Origin: Rhineura floridana
Lineage: Eukaryota > Chordata > Lepidosauria > Squamata > Rhineuridae
Length of the DNA stretch: 64,000 nt
NCBI RefSeq assembly: GCF_030035675.1
Contig: NC_084483.1
Span: 1,860,501-1,924,500, forward strand
Direction of reading: 5' to 3'
Position numbers and translations under genes: made by a program. A model generated the notes under the pieces. The model did no database searches and had not been told where the DNA came from. It saw only the letters and a program-made list of their open reading frames with translations. Positions 33,311 through 45,257 of this stretch are shown here, one piece after another (position 1 is the stretch's first letter; every line of letters begins with the position of its first letter).

Positions 33311-34459
33311 CCTAATTTACTCAGACTGGTAGGAGTCATGTGCGCCCACATCGCAAACAGCCGCTTGTTTCATCTCCATGAATGTAGGTTGACTTCTTAC
33401 CAGTGAAGAATTTATTAAACTCTCTGTTGTGTACCTCACTTCAAAGCACTAAAAAGCTATTTCAACAAGTGGAGTGCCTATTATTAATTAGAAAGAAAGG
33501 TACTACTTACATAACAAGTTGGAAAGAGTTTAGAACATGGTGAGATGGCTTTACTCAGCCATGTTTCCTCTTTTAGGATTTGTTGAAAAAACCCTGCCCT
33601 GTCGCTTCTTAGTTTGTTGTCTTTTGTCAATCACAAAGGACAGGTTTTCTTTTGTAAATCCCCAGTAATTAAATGAGTACTTCAGCAGTGATGACCTTCA
33701 ATGGGCTTGTTTCCTAGGTTTTGCCTTTGACAGTCATATTTTTGCAAAAAGGCTGCTAAAATGGCTAGGCACCTAACCCTCCTAACACTAAACCAATTGA
33801 TGCCCATGGACACTGCATGAAGGAGGAAAAGATTCATTAATGGTACTTCATAAAGGGCTGCAAAGGGAAGCTCTAATGTGACTGAACCAGCTGAAATCCA
33901 GAGCAAGCTGTCTATTAGGGATGCAACAAAGACAGTTTCGGAAACTGAACTCTGGCTCCACTGCAGCGGATTAGGAAGAGTGATGGGATTAGTGTTTAAT
34001 GACTTGGGGCAAGAGACAAAGGGAATTTCTACAAAGAGGCTTAGATATGGAAGATGAGTTCCAATATTCTTTTTGGCCTCTGAGGCTGAAGTTGTGTGTA
34101 TGTGTGTGTGTGTTTTTTGGGGGGGGGGCGGCGGCAAAGCTTTGCAACTTCCTTAACCTTTTCTTTTCCATGGTGTTTTTTCTAAGAGGGAAAGAAAAGA
34201 GTTTTCAAATTCTCACAGAGACATGCTCTTTAAGACAAAAGAGCGCTATGAAAGCCATTAAATGATTGAGGTTGCCCTGCACTGCAGCACATTTAAGGGT
34301 TCTATGTACAATCCTATTTACATTCATAGCAATATTTGCTAGTGGAACCAGATAAAATATGTTTTTTAAAAACCGACTAAGGGGAAAACAGTAGGTCTAA
34401 CAAAATCACAATGTTACTCAGAGGGCAATGGTAAACAACACCAATTACTACTGCTGCTA
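33311..34459. other. Unassigned
   Basis: No family recognised. A (TG) run followed by a G run lies at about 34,095-34,128. Confidence 0.5.
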
Positions 34460-34562
34460 CTATTAATAATTGTTGTAAACTGCCCAGAGAGCTTTGGCTA
34501 TGAAGCGGTATATAAATGCAACAAACAAACAAACAAACAAACAAATAAATAAATAAATAACA
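34460..34562 (+). mobile_element. LINE/SINE 3' end with AAAC/AAAT tail
   Basis: ATTGTTGTAAACTGCCCAGA, then GAGCTTTGGCTATGAAGCGG and TATATAAATG, then a microsatellite of CAAA and TAAA units to about 34,560. This is the usual end of L2-type elements, whose tail has expanded into a microsatellite. Confidence 0.7.
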
Positions 34563-37500
34563 CCTAGAATTAATGTTGTACATTTTAGTGCTCAAGAAGC
34601 ATTCCATACTTTGTTTTAGTCATCTTTACAACACTACTATAAAGCAGGCTAATATTATTGTGCTAGTATGATGTAGACAGAAGGCTGAAGTTAGATAGCA
34701 GCTTGCTATCTATCTAGTTGGCTCATAGCCAAAGTAAGTTCTGAAGACCCACTATGCTAAATCAGCCCTCCCAAAGGGCTGAAATATTGCAAAAGTATCA
34801 ATAATTGTGTTCCGGGTTTGGTTCCCTTGCCATACATGCAAATATTCATCTTTTCTTCATGGGTCAGATTGGTAACCTATAAAACATGGGTTCAAGTCCA
34901 AAATTATGATCCAAGTCTGTTGATTGCCCACTGGTAGAGAAATAATTCCCATGAGTCATTGTGTCATTAGTGGAACATACAAGTAAATCACTTCAGTTGT
35001 AATAAGGGAGGGGAGAAGACAAGATATGGCCATCTGCGTAAGTAACACAATAGAGGACGTCTGCTTCAGTATAATTGATTGTTCTTCCAAGTAGAGTGAC
35101 CAGATACAAAAAAAGGACAAGGCTCTTGCACCTTTGTGTAGAAGCTACATCTCTTGAAATTCCCTCTTCCATGCAACTATTAAAGGAACTTCACACTCAA
35201 GTGGAAGGGACCAACAGAACTTAATTAGTGATAACTTCAATAGTGAGCTTTTTAAACTAATGGTCTTAATTACTTTCCCTTCAATGTTAAACACATTGAC
35301 ATGAAAGTCAGACCAATGTTAGTGTATTTTTGTTCCAAGTAAGTTTCTTAGAATCACAACTATTTTGATAGATATGTATGGTGTATCATTTTGTGATGAC
35401 ATTGGACTTTCGAACAGGATCATGTACTTCTGGATTCTACGGTTGATATAAAAATGGGTAATTGGTCAACTTTTCTGCAGAAGAATTTATGAACAGGACC
35501 CAAAAGAAATGAAGGGTCCTATTTAAGGAGCCATCTGGAAACAGCTATAAAAGTAATATTTGGTATCATTCATGTGTCCTTTTAAAAACCGATCTTCTCT
35601 ACTTAAATGTAGTCTATGAATGTAAAATTTTCCTTCATGAGAAATCCCATTTCATTTGTTTCTGGGACCACCTAGTTAGTAGTATCTTTGGAACATGCCA
35701 CACAATTCATGACAAGTAATGCAAATTCTAGGTTATTTCGGAACAGTAATAAGATCCTACCAATTACATTATGCTATTTTGAGCTGTGAATTGGAGAAAT
35801 CAACAACCACCATTTTTTTCTATAGCAAGCATTCTGCAAAAGTCAAAAAGAGGCAAACCAGCTTCACAATGTCATACGGATTAACAAAAGGAAAGCAGAT
35901 GAAAGAAACAAAAGAAAGGAAAGTTGGAGGTCAAAGGACCATAGCTTTGGAGGGCAATTTTAAAAAGATGGGTTTCAGGTGCTGTTTAGTCTTGCATTCT
36001 TTGAGAATCTGTATAATACTGATTTGAATACTTTTTTTTAAGGAAGTAAACATGAGTGATACATTTGACAATGAGGTATGTCTGAACATTAATCACATCT
36101 CAGCTTTTTCTCTACACGTTCTTATGTTTCACCTTTCTTCCTAGAATTAAACCAGCTTCTTTGCAGCATCATACGTTTTTTGGAAATTTGGCCTGGTGCT
36201 AGAAAGATGCTGAGCCAGCAACCCTCAAATTGTGCTAAAGACAAAAGTGGCCACTGAAGCTTTCTGTAGGCTCAGGAGCACTATTCTTGGATACAAAGAG
36301 CAAACAGCACGGAGAGGCTGAAGGCCAATCCCCATAAAGTTGTAAATACATTTTGCATTGTACAGCAGCGCACCGTGCATTTTCTTGTATTAACCAAACC
36401 CTAAAAGTACTTGCAGAGAAAAGCTGAGTATTCATTTCAGGTATTAGCCAACACAAAATGCCCCTAGAGCAGCTTTAGACTCAAAAGTATTATTTACCCT
36501 GTGTGGTTTAGAGGGACAATGGCAGCCCCCTGCTGTAATCCATTCAGGGGCAGTATCATCAGTCAGTGTGAAATTAAATACATTACAGGGCAAGAGCTTA
36601 ATGCGTTTTATAGGCAGTTGTTCATCCACATCAAACTTTAGCTTTTAAAATCCTAACATTTGATCCCATAACAGGAACCATGCCTCGAGAAGGCGACTGG
36701 CACATTTGCACTGCCAGCGGGGCAGTAAATGTCTAGCAGACGTTTGGCTCACAGATTAGCTTAACTCTTTGGAGGGAAGCACAGATATACTTAACACTAC
36801 CTCTGCTGCAGTGGAAGGAGATTCAGTAAGATCATGAGCAACCTTTCACTAGACACACCTCTCATTGTATTGATAGCAGACTCTGGCCTAGACTAGATGC
36901 AACATGACCCATACCTGGGCATCATTTTCACACAATGAATAATTATGTGGATCAGGAGCAGGAGACTCCTCCGCTGCAATCATCTCCCGTCCCCTACACT
37001 ATCCACATGTTTGGGGAGGGTGTGTATAGAGGAGACCTTGCTCTCTGTGTGTAGACTCTCCCGCGCCCATGTAATGATGATGATAATACTAATTGAATGC
37101 CCAAATTGGGCAGTGCAGTTGCATGAATCTTTTCCTTTGTCGCTTTAAAAAATGGGGGAGGGGAGAAGATGGCCTTTAGCCATTTTTCTGGAGGGGCTTG
37201 TTCTTTAACTTTCTGGCCATTTCCCATCTAAAACCACCCGTTTCATATTGTTTATTCCCAAGGCTGAATTAAGGTGGTTGGGGCCCTGGTTCAGTTCCTA
37301 AAATAGCCCCCCTTCCCCTCAAAAAGAATCGTGAAATAAGAGTTGTGGTATTTTAAAGAGTCCCATACCTGTTGTGGCATAAACCTTTGTGGACTACAAA
37401 AAATGATCCAAGCTCGTGCAGATTCACAACTCTCAGCAAAACAGTATTGTGGAAATGACAATACTCATGGGTTAATTATTAATTATATTTTAAAAGGCTA

Positions 37501-37829
37501 GTGAGAGTTCCTGTGCAGAACCTTGGGAGCATCTCCACAGACTCTATAAGGCAATGGGGTTTGTTCTGTTTGACGTGATTCAGCAGAAGGGGGTTCTCTT
37601 TTGGTTTGGACCAGGCTGGGTATGGCAAGGCACGGCAAGGCAAGGCAAGGCAAGGCACGACTTGCTTTCAATAGCACTCTGGACAGCTTTGTGCAGGGCT
37701 CAAGCTGGAGACTTAATAAGAGATGAGCTCAAATATTTCAGCAGCAGGTATCCCCCAACTGAGACTTAAATAGGAGCAGCATCTCTGTCTGTAGCTAGCC
37801 CAACCCCTGTGAGCAAGGCCTGGGAGACT
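34563..37829. other. Long unassigned stretch
   Basis: No family or gene was recognised in over 3 kb. The only structure seen is an AGGCA pentanucleotide-like run at about 37,620-37,662. Confidence 0.5.
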
Positions 37830-38155
37830 GTCATTCCATTATGGAATGCTCCCCAGGGAGACACGCCTGGCATCATTGTTATCTATCTTTAGGTGCCAGG
37901 CACAAGCATTTCTCTTCTCCCATTTGGTTCTTAATTTTGGAGGGTTTTTGGAGGGCTTTTGGAGGGCTTTTTGATGTTGTAACCTCTTTTTAGGAGGTTG
38001 GCTGTTCCACCATTTTATTCATGTACTGTGTTTTTAAACTTTTTATTTATTTTCATTTTTTATATTGGTTTTATTCTTTTTATTGATTGCAAGTTGCTTT
38101 GGATTCATTTTTATGAAGAAAAGTGACTAATAAATAAAATAAAATAAAATGAATG
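37830..38155 (+). mobile_element. Sense L2-type LINE 3' end
   Basis: ATTATGGAATGCTCCCCAGG matches the ELWNALP-to-REA block of the L2 C-terminus. It runs on to an AGGCACAAGCATTTCTCTTC block (the RQAKTFLF part) and a T-rich untranslated end with GATTGCAAGTTGCTTTGG and an AATAAAATAAAATAAAAT tail. Confidence 0.75.
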
Positions 38156-39983
38156 AATGAATTAGTGCTTCTGAGTTCACAGTGGAGTTGAGGGTGGGGG
38201 GGTAATGCCAACACATCGAGCCAGCAAGGCACTGGCACCATGTACATCTGGGGCTGGATCTGAGGGCAATTCTGTCTCCCACTCCAAATCCCTGGCCTCA
38301 TCTACAGAGCAGAAGGTGTCTGACCCCAGGTCCATGACAGGCTTGCAGCATCATTCTGGTTGAAAGCATAGGCTCCTGAAACAGTCTGGGGAGGGAGAGA
38401 ATTATGAAGACTCAAGTTGGCTGAGAATTTGAGTCCCCATGTTGGCTACATGGGCTTAATCTAGATGAATGGCAGCCACCAACACATATGGCTTGGTTGG
38501 AGTGGTTTGGTAGTTCTTCAGCTATCCTGTTTATTCATGACAGACTGTGCTTGCTGTCAAGAGTTTATGTGCATCCTTCATGAAGATACTGGTACTAGTA
38601 GGTTCAGGAAGTGACTAGAAAAACAAGAGTTCCATTCTTCTCCTTTAGAATGTGAATACTAGATGGCTATCATGTTCAACATAGATGGGGTCATATAAAC
38701 AGGATGTGTCTCCTCATTTGGCCCCCTTAATCTAGATGAAGCAGGCTTTGCAAACTGAGAATGTTCTTATGTTGACTCTGACTTTCCTGCATGCATCATG
38801 CAAAGTGAGACTTGGGGTCTCTGGAGTAACTCTGCACTGTGAGTAGAAGTGGTGACTAAGAATATGGCCCCAAATAAATTCTGAATCTATAATGCATTGC
38901 TCTTGAAAACAGCATTAGACAGATAAACCCAATCAGTAAAAGTGACTATCCCATATATCTTCATTGTTCTCAGTTGCTATGCACTGTGGCTTTTTAACTG
39001 TTGAAAGACAACAGGCATGTTCAAATGTACGAGCTGGTTCTCAGCAGTGGAATTCAGTGCCAAGGATATTAGTCAACTGTATGTTTTTGGATCATATGTC
39101 AGAGCAGATTATCTGATACTCCATGAACATTGATCACTTCCTTCAGTTGAGGCAACGAAACTTGTTCTCAGGCATGCCACTTGACACAATGGCTTCCCCA
39201 CAGTGGATCCTGCAGTTACAGTGGTGGCATTGTGTCTTTGGCTCCCTGAAAATGAAACTAAGCCATGCATCTTGACATAGCACCTATTTATTAGGAATGT
39301 GAATTCAGAAGTCATTGTTGTGATACATTGTCCTTTCGTGGGATGAATTCGATACAAAACCACTCCATTCAGAGGAATGTTAGATTACATCTCCAAAGCC
39401 TAATGGGTTTGTAGGCATTGATATTCCATACACTTAAATGAATGTTTTGGTATTGAGGCCACTGAATGGTTGCCAGGGGGTACAGGGAGAGCATGTTAGT
39501 GTCAGCTAACACATAGGTCTCTGCTGCAGTTGACTATGAATGAGAGTAGCAGGAGATGCAGGAAGGATGAAGGGAATGCAGTGGAAGGGCTGATTTAGCA
39601 GGCAAACAAATTGAAACCCCAATTTAGGAGCTGGAAATGAAATAAATTTAGCGTTCTTTTAGATGCAGGGAATGTTTACCTTCATTCAAAACATGAAGCT
39701 TCCTCCACTCTCTTTTCTGTTCCTTCCCTTCGAAATGCTCTTTGTATATCTCACCTACTTGCCCTCCAACTTCTTCTGCTTTGACAGTTGATGCCATATA
39801 TTGGAAACTAAAAGAACTACAATTGCCTAGAGATTTAGACTTTTCAATGCTCCAGCTCTTTTCATGCAAACAGCATACTAAGGATCCCTAAATGATCTAA
39901 TGGTCCCTCACTGACCTAAGGATCCCTCACTGACCATCATGACCATTAGTAGTGCCTGTCTTCTGTTTCTATTTCTACGTTTT
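38156..39983. other. Unassigned
   Basis: A GAATGAATGAAT run adjoins the LINE tail. Otherwise nothing was recognised. Confidence 0.5.
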
Positions 39984-40097
39984 CAGAGCTTGGAAAAATT
40001 ACTTTTTAAAACTACAACTCCCATCAGCCCCAGCCCTAGCCCACTGGAGTGGGCTGATGGGAGTTGTAGTCCAAAAAAGTAACTTTTCCAAGCTCTG
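39984..40097. mobile_element. 114-bp hairpin MITE, hAT-like
   Basis: The left arm CAGAGCTTGGAAAAATTACT and the right arm, read in reverse, CAGAGCTTGGAAAAGTTACT match over about 48 bp. Both contain ACTACAACTCCCATCAG. The loop is only a few bases, so the element is almost wholly palindromic. Termini of CAGAG type are common in hAT elements. A short CGTTT repeat flanks both sides but is not a clean 8-bp target site. Confidence 0.8.
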
Positions 40098-40542
40098 CGT
40101 TTAGTAAATGGAAATTCTTAATACTGGGCATATAGGGATGGCAACATATAGGGACGGGTGGGGGGAGAGTCAAGCTAAGTTGGAAAGAGTGTTTCTTCCC
40201 CTAAGTCATTTGTATTGATCACTACAAGTGTGTTCATCACTTTGGTTTGTACAGAATAAGAGAAAAGGGGGGGCTTTAATCAGAAAACACAGGTCAGGTG
40301 GGATAGTGCCCTCTCAGATCCTGGAAACAAGTGAGCTGAGAGGAACAGAAAGAAGGGTTTCCCCAAAGAAATTTCTGGTAGCAGCCAGACAAAACAGACA
40401 TATTTGGGTGTGTGTGTGTGTGTATGTGTGTGGTTGGGGTGGGCATATGTTCTGAGACAAACAAAATTTCAACCTATCTACAAAACCATTTGCTTAACCA
40501 AAATAACAATATATATGCAAGCCCTGTTCAGACAGTGATCCT
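40098..40542. other. Unassigned spacer with a GT microsatellite
   Basis: A (GT) run at about 40,407-40,432 (GTGTGTGTGTGTGT then ATGTGTGTG). Nothing else was recognised. Confidence 0.5.
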
Positions 40543-41603
40543 GTGTACAGTGTAGACCATGAAAAACTATGGAATGCTTTAAAAGAAATGGGGGTGCTAC
40601 AGCATCTGATTGTCCCGATGCGCAACCTATACTCTGGACAAGAGGCTACTGTAAGGACAGAATATGGAGAAACCGATTGGTTCCCCATCGGAAAGGCTGT
40701 GAGACAGGGCTGTATTTTATCACCCTACTTGTTTAATCCATACATTGAACATATCATACGGAAAGCGGGATTGGACCAAGATGAAGGACGTGTGAAAATT
40801 GGAGGGAGAAATCTCAATAATTTAAGATATACAGACAATACCATACTACTAGCAGAAACCAGTAATGATTTGAAGCAAATGCTGATGAAAGTTAAAGAGG
40901 AAAGCACAAAAGCAGGACTACAGCTGAACATCAAGCATGACAACAGAAGATTTATGTAACTTTAAAGTTGACAATGAGGACATTGACCTTGTTAAGAACT
41001 ATCAATACCTTGGCACAGTCATTAACTGAAATGGAGACAATAGTCAAGAAATCAGAAGAAGGCTAGGACTGGTGAGGGCAGCTTTGAGAGAACTAGAAAA
41101 GGTCCTCAAATGCAAAGATATATAACTGAACACTAAAGTCAGGATCATTCAGACCATGGTATTCCCGATCTCTATGTATGGATGTGAAAGTTGGACAGTG
41201 AAAAAAGCGGATAAGAGAAAAATTAACTCATTTGAAATGTGGTGTTGGAGAGCTTTGTGCATACCATGGACTGCAAAAAAGACAAATAATTGGGTGTTAG
41301 AACAAAATAAATCAGAACTATCACTAGAAGCTAAAACAATGAAAGTGAGGTTATCATACTTTGGACACATCATGAGAAGACATGATTCACTAGAAAAGAC
41401 AATAATGCTGGGAAAAATAGAAGGGAATAGAAAAAGAGGAAGGCCAAAGAAGAGATGGATTGATTCCATAAAGGAAGCCACAGACCTGAACTTACAAGAT
41501 CTGAACAGGGTGGTTCACGACAGATGCTCTTGGAGGTCGCTGATTCATAGGGTCGCCATGAGTCGTAATCGAGCTGAAGGCACATAACAACAACAACAAA
41601 ATA
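40543..41603 (+). mobile_element. BovB LINE, 5'-truncated
   Basis: It starts within the RT at VDHEKLWNALKEMGV and reads in one frame to about 40,940, then continues with a frame change. Motifs include GCILSPYLFNPYIEHIIRKAG, IGGRNLNNLRYTDNTILL (YTDN where YADD is catalytic), then a second open part at 41,156-41,587 with YGCESWTVKKADKRK and YFGHIMRRHDSLEKTIMLGK. The end has GGGTCGCCATGAGTCGTA and CATAACAACAACAACAAA. It is the same subfamily as the copy at 15.6 kb and shares long identical stretches. Confidence 0.9.
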
Positions 41604-41632
41604 AATGCACAGCATATCTAGGGTAGGTCCAC

Positions 41633-41820
41633 ATCATTCATTTAAAGCACATTCAACACACATTTGAAGCACATGAATCCCACCACAGTATCATGGAATT
41701 GTAGTTTGTAAAGGGTAGTTGGAACTATTACTGAGGGGGAAACTACAATTCCCAGGATTCTTTGGGGGAAGTCATGCTCTTTAAATGCGAGTTGGATGTG
41801 CTTTAAATGTGTGGATCTAC
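41633..41820. mobile_element. Palindromic DNA element, about 188 bp
   Basis: The left end GTAGGTCCACATCATTCATT and the right end, read in reverse, GTAGATCCACACATTTAAAG pair over about 35-40 bp (both with TTTAAAGCACAT). The centre repeats the GGAATTGTAGTTTGTAAAGG phrase in inverted form. The short central phrase is shared with the foldback at 50.97-51.15 kb. Confidence 0.7.
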
Positions 41821-42126
41821 TTCATAAACGTTGCCTGCATGTAAATCATTTTAATTAATTTTTTAAAATGGAAATCAGCTACAAAGTTTACTGGGTAACC
41901 ATGGGGTATTCCCCATCTCTCAACCTAATCTGCCCCTCAGAGTGAAAACAGAGAGGGACCATGACTACCCCAAGGAAGAAGGGCATACTTAAAATGTATA
42001 GGAAATAATAATGTACAACCATAGTGTGAAAACAGATACTTATCAGGACATAGTATGAAGAAATATTTATATAAGTATGGCTAGCTAAGAAGTTTATTAT
42101 TTACAAACCTGTAAAGATATTTATAG
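41821..42126. other. Unassigned spacer
   Basis: AT-leaning sequence with no recognised repeat. Confidence 0.5.
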
Positions 42127-42213
42127 TGCAATCCTACGTTTGTTTACTAAGAAGCAAGTCCCAATGTATTCAATGGGGCTTACTCAAACAGGAAAGCATG
42201 CACAGAACTGCAA
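42127..42213. repeat. Small palindromic repeat (AGTGCAATCC family)
   Basis: It runs AGTGCAATCCTACG to AGAACTGCAACC, with CAAGTCCC at the left and its partner GGGGCTTAC at the right. Similar units lie at 43,073 and 44,098. Confidence 0.6.
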
Positions 42214-42326
42214 CCTCAAGTGATAAGGAACTTCACTCACCCAACCCAAATTCAGAATCATGCCACTTTAAGCTGTTTTGCAACAGTTTTTACTTGTTTT
42301 ATGGTTATTGGATTTTAAATTGATTT

Positions 42327-42763
42327 ATTTCTTGTTGTCAACAACTGGTATAGCACATTGGGGAGGACAGCCTGGCTGGGAGTCCAGAGTCTGTGAGTTC
42401 TAATCCCTGCTCGTGTAAATCGTGTAAATCTCCTGGGTGTAAAGGGCCAGCTAAAGTTTACCCCCACAGTGAATGGCTCAGGGGTTATGTGCCCTGCCAC
42501 CTGTGCAGCCGTGGGCAAGCTGCATAGTCCCAAGGAGCCCAGTTGCCCCCCAGCTGGCAGTTGCGGACAAGGAAGGGGCTGGCTTGTGCAGCTGTGGCAA
42601 GCTGAGCAGGCCCTAGCCAGCTGGGAGGACTAGCCTCCGAGGGAGGCAATGGGAAACCCCCTCTGAATACCACTTACCATGAATACTCTATTCATAGGGT
42701 AGCCATACGTCGGGATCGACTTTAAGACAGTCCATTTCCATTTTCATCTCCATTTCTTGTGGT
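42327..42763 (+). mobile_element. Long tRNA-headed SINE with BovB-type tail, target repeat
   Basis: The element (42,339-42,751) has a pol III-like head (GGTATAGCACATTGG, box-B-like GAGTTCTAATCCC) and a 250-bp core (GGCAAGCTGCATAGTCCCAA, CCAGCTGGGAGGACTAGCCT). The BovB-type 3' end reads AGGGTAGCCATACGTCGGGA and is followed by a TCCATTTCC tail. ATTTCTTGTTGT (42,327-42,338) and ATTTCTTGTGGT (42,752-42,763) flank it as target repeats, 11 of 12 matching. A second copy, inverted, lies at 51.5 kb. BovB enzymes are the likely movers. Confidence 0.85.
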
Positions 42764-43072
42764 GAGCTGCCTTGGTTTCCAGTCGGCAACCCTACCTCAC
42801 AGGGTTGTTGGAAAGTCTCCATATACACATACACATTGAAGATATAAAAATACATACACCCCATATAGTAGTTTATCATCAAAACCAGTTGGTCATTGCA
42901 GAACTTTTTTTTTTAAATAAAATCAGTATTAATTTCTTACAAAATAAAAGCAGTGACACCTAAGGAAGCCCTGCCTAATTGCTTTAAAAATAGGATTGGG
43001 GGAGGGGAAGAGAAAGATTTACAACACAAACACAATCCTTTGCTTTGTTCACTCTAAAACCCATTGATATAC
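42764..43072. other. Unassigned spacer
   Basis: Nothing recognised except a short T/A run near 42,905. Confidence 0.5.
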
Positions 43073-43166
43073 ATTACAATCCTAACCATGTCTACTCAAA
43101 ATTAAGTCCTACTGAATTCAATGGGGTTTACTCTTGATATGGGGGATTAGCATTGCAGCCTTACTC
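43073..43166. repeat. Small palindromic repeat (TACAATCC family)
   Basis: TTACAATCCTAACCATGTCT, AAGTCCTACTGAATTCAATG and GGTTTACTC to ATTGCAGCC pair as a hairpin of about 90 bp. Related to the units at 42,127 and 44,098. Confidence 0.6.
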
Positions 43167-43557
43167 CCAGAAAAGTGAGCATAGCATTAAAACTTTATAT
43201 TTGGAAGGATTTCAAAACAGGCTATGAATTAGACAAATAAACTGTCCTCTTCAACAGCCCAAGAAAATGTAAACTTGTTTGACTCTTCATAATTAGAAAT
43301 AACATATTGTAATCATAAGCTGCATGTATACTTCTTTTAAATTTCTGTTCAAAAATTATTTGAAAAATGAAATGTATAATATACTATTTTTGCCTCTACA
43401 CTTTTAATATAAATCATAACTGAAATTGTTTACAGTAAACAATTGCCTACCAAGATCCTGCTGTGCAAACAGAAAGAGATTTTTTTGCCACTGCTGAAAG
43501 CTATATACTTACTCAATTTCTGAGATTTTCAGACAAGTAGGAAAAGACAACATTTTT

Positions 43558-43861
43558 CTAGCCTTGCAATGGGTTCTAGCTGTGGCCTATAGATCAACAC
43601 ATCCCTCATCAATCACAACCCTGACTTCACTTATTGGCTACAAACCTGAAAGGGCGGGATTAGAGCTGCCAGCTACAAGCTCATTTAACAGATGTTGGGT
43701 GTGTGTGATATTTTGGTGTATATCTCTTGAACCAGACCACCTAGAAACTTAATTTTCTTTTTAATGAAAACTGAGGATCTGGAGACTGGAGTGACTCACC
43801 CAGAGACCCAGAGAGGATCCCAAAAATCCAGAGCCTCCGGGCGAAAACCTGAGACCTGGTA

Positions 43862-43865
<4 letters not shown>
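43558..43865 (-). mobile_element. hAT-type MITE, related to the one inside CR1
   Basis: Its right end GAGACCTGGTAACC is the reverse complement of GGTTACCAGGTCTC, the left end of the MITE at 57,663. Other shared phrases are CAGACCACCTAGAAACTTAA (reverse) and TTTTGGTGTATATCTCTTGA (reverse). The CT microsatellite begins exactly where the end should finish, so the last bases are lost. The left border is set by eye. Confidence 0.65.
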
Positions 43866-43960
<95 letters not shown>

Positions 43961-43963
43961 CGG
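43866..43963. repeat. (CT)n(CA)n microsatellite
   Basis: About 20 CT units are followed directly by about 28 CA units with one CG break near the end. Translated, it gives long false open frames on the minus strand, which I reject as genes. The partner end GGTTGCCAGGTCTCC of a second hAT-type element starts just to its right. Confidence 0.95.
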
Positions 43964-44097
43964 TTGCCAGGTCTCCAGTATTCACTAGGTGACTCCAGTT
44001 TTTAGGTTGATTAGGACTTATATAGTAGTACTTTGGGTCCCAGCCAATGTACTTAAACTGGAGTGTGAATGACACAATATTTTTAATGTTCTTCACA
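43964..44097. other. Start of a second hAT-type element, then unassigned
   Basis: GGTTGCCAGGTCTCCAGT resembles the left end of the 57,663 MITE, in the opposite orientation to the copy before the microsatellite. The rest does not match it clearly. Confidence 0.45.
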
Positions 44098-44186
44098 TTG
44101 CAATTCTATGTATGCCTATTCAAAAATAAGTCCCATTGAGGTCAGTAAGACTTAACGTCAGGTAAGTGGATAGAGAATTGCAGACT
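44098..44186. repeat. Small palindromic repeat, clearest copy
   Basis: TTGCAATTCTATG at the left pairs with AGAGAATTGCAG at the right, and AAGTCCCATTGAGG pairs with CAGTAAGACTTA. It is about 89 bp with no coding capacity, of the same type as the copies at 42,127 and 43,073. Confidence 0.65.
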
Positions 44187-45257
44187 TTGTCCAGTATCTT
44201 ACTCTTAGCATATAAGCTTGCTGCAATTTAGTTACAAATACTTTTATATAATCTAATGGCACTAAACAAATATTCAAACAGAGGCATCTTCCAGCAACTT
44301 TCAGAGATCTGTTACTATGGGTAATCAAGAGTTAAAACACATTGCTGTGTTTCAGTGATATCATATATTTATCTTGCTCAAGTATAATTTCTAATGTGGC
44401 AAGTATCTACTGAGGACATTTTGGCCCATACAATGCTGAAATCATAGGACACATCCTGAATCATCATAGATCACATAACACTGGGTGGAAATTTCTAAGT
44501 ATTTTGACAGTTCTATATTGTTCTCTGCAATCACTTGGATAATTCAAAATTAGTTTTCAGATATCAGTGGCAGTGGTTATAAGAAATAGTTGCAAAACTG
44601 TACAGATAATAATAGAACTGTACAGGGCGAACCTGCCCCTCCCCTCCAAGTAAGATCATACTAATTCTTTAAAGGTGCCCAGTTTACCATATGGGCTGAT
44701 GGCAACATTGTGGAGTATATTATTTGATGCTTAGTGCTTAGACCAGACTTCTGATTCTGCCACAACAGAGACACAGGGGGTGCTGGCCCCTTCAGGATAT
44801 TCAGGCCTCTTGCCTGAATTTCTATCTTTCATTCCTTTTTTAAAAAAAAATCTAGCCATTGTACAGTTGGATTCTCCACAAATGTAGGTGCCCCTAAGTC
44901 TGTTGAAATTTAATGGGGTTGGGTACACCTCGCCTTGCATAGGATTAGGCTGTTATTTGTGGATATATAAGGCAGTATTTTGTACAGGAATTACTGCCAA
45001 GCACTATGCAATTTATTTCAATATTAATATATTATTTATTATGCCACTTTATTTACTTAGGCTTAACTACTTGCTTTGATATAATGCTGAACACTGTTTC
45101 TCTCTCTTATTTTGCTTTGTGTATACCTGCATTTTGGCTCTGAGTCTTGAGCACTGATCACCTCAACCATCCAGTGTGTCTTTGTGACTCCTCACCACAT
45201 CATATTTGGCCACAGTCCAAAGAAAGAAGGGCAAAGAAATAGTTAATCTAGAATGCA
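44187..45257. other. Unassigned, with a half palindromic repeat
   Basis: A half unit of the same small repeat family lies at about 44,884-44,955 (CCTTGCATAGGATTAGGCTG). Otherwise nothing was recognised. Confidence 0.45.

Noticed and set aside
40543-41603. Active BovB copy
   Set aside because: It is 5'-truncated, has a frame change and lacks the catalytic YADD.
43741-44096. Minus-strand open frames rich in CV and RE repeats
   Set aside because: Translation of the (CT)n(CA)n microsatellite.
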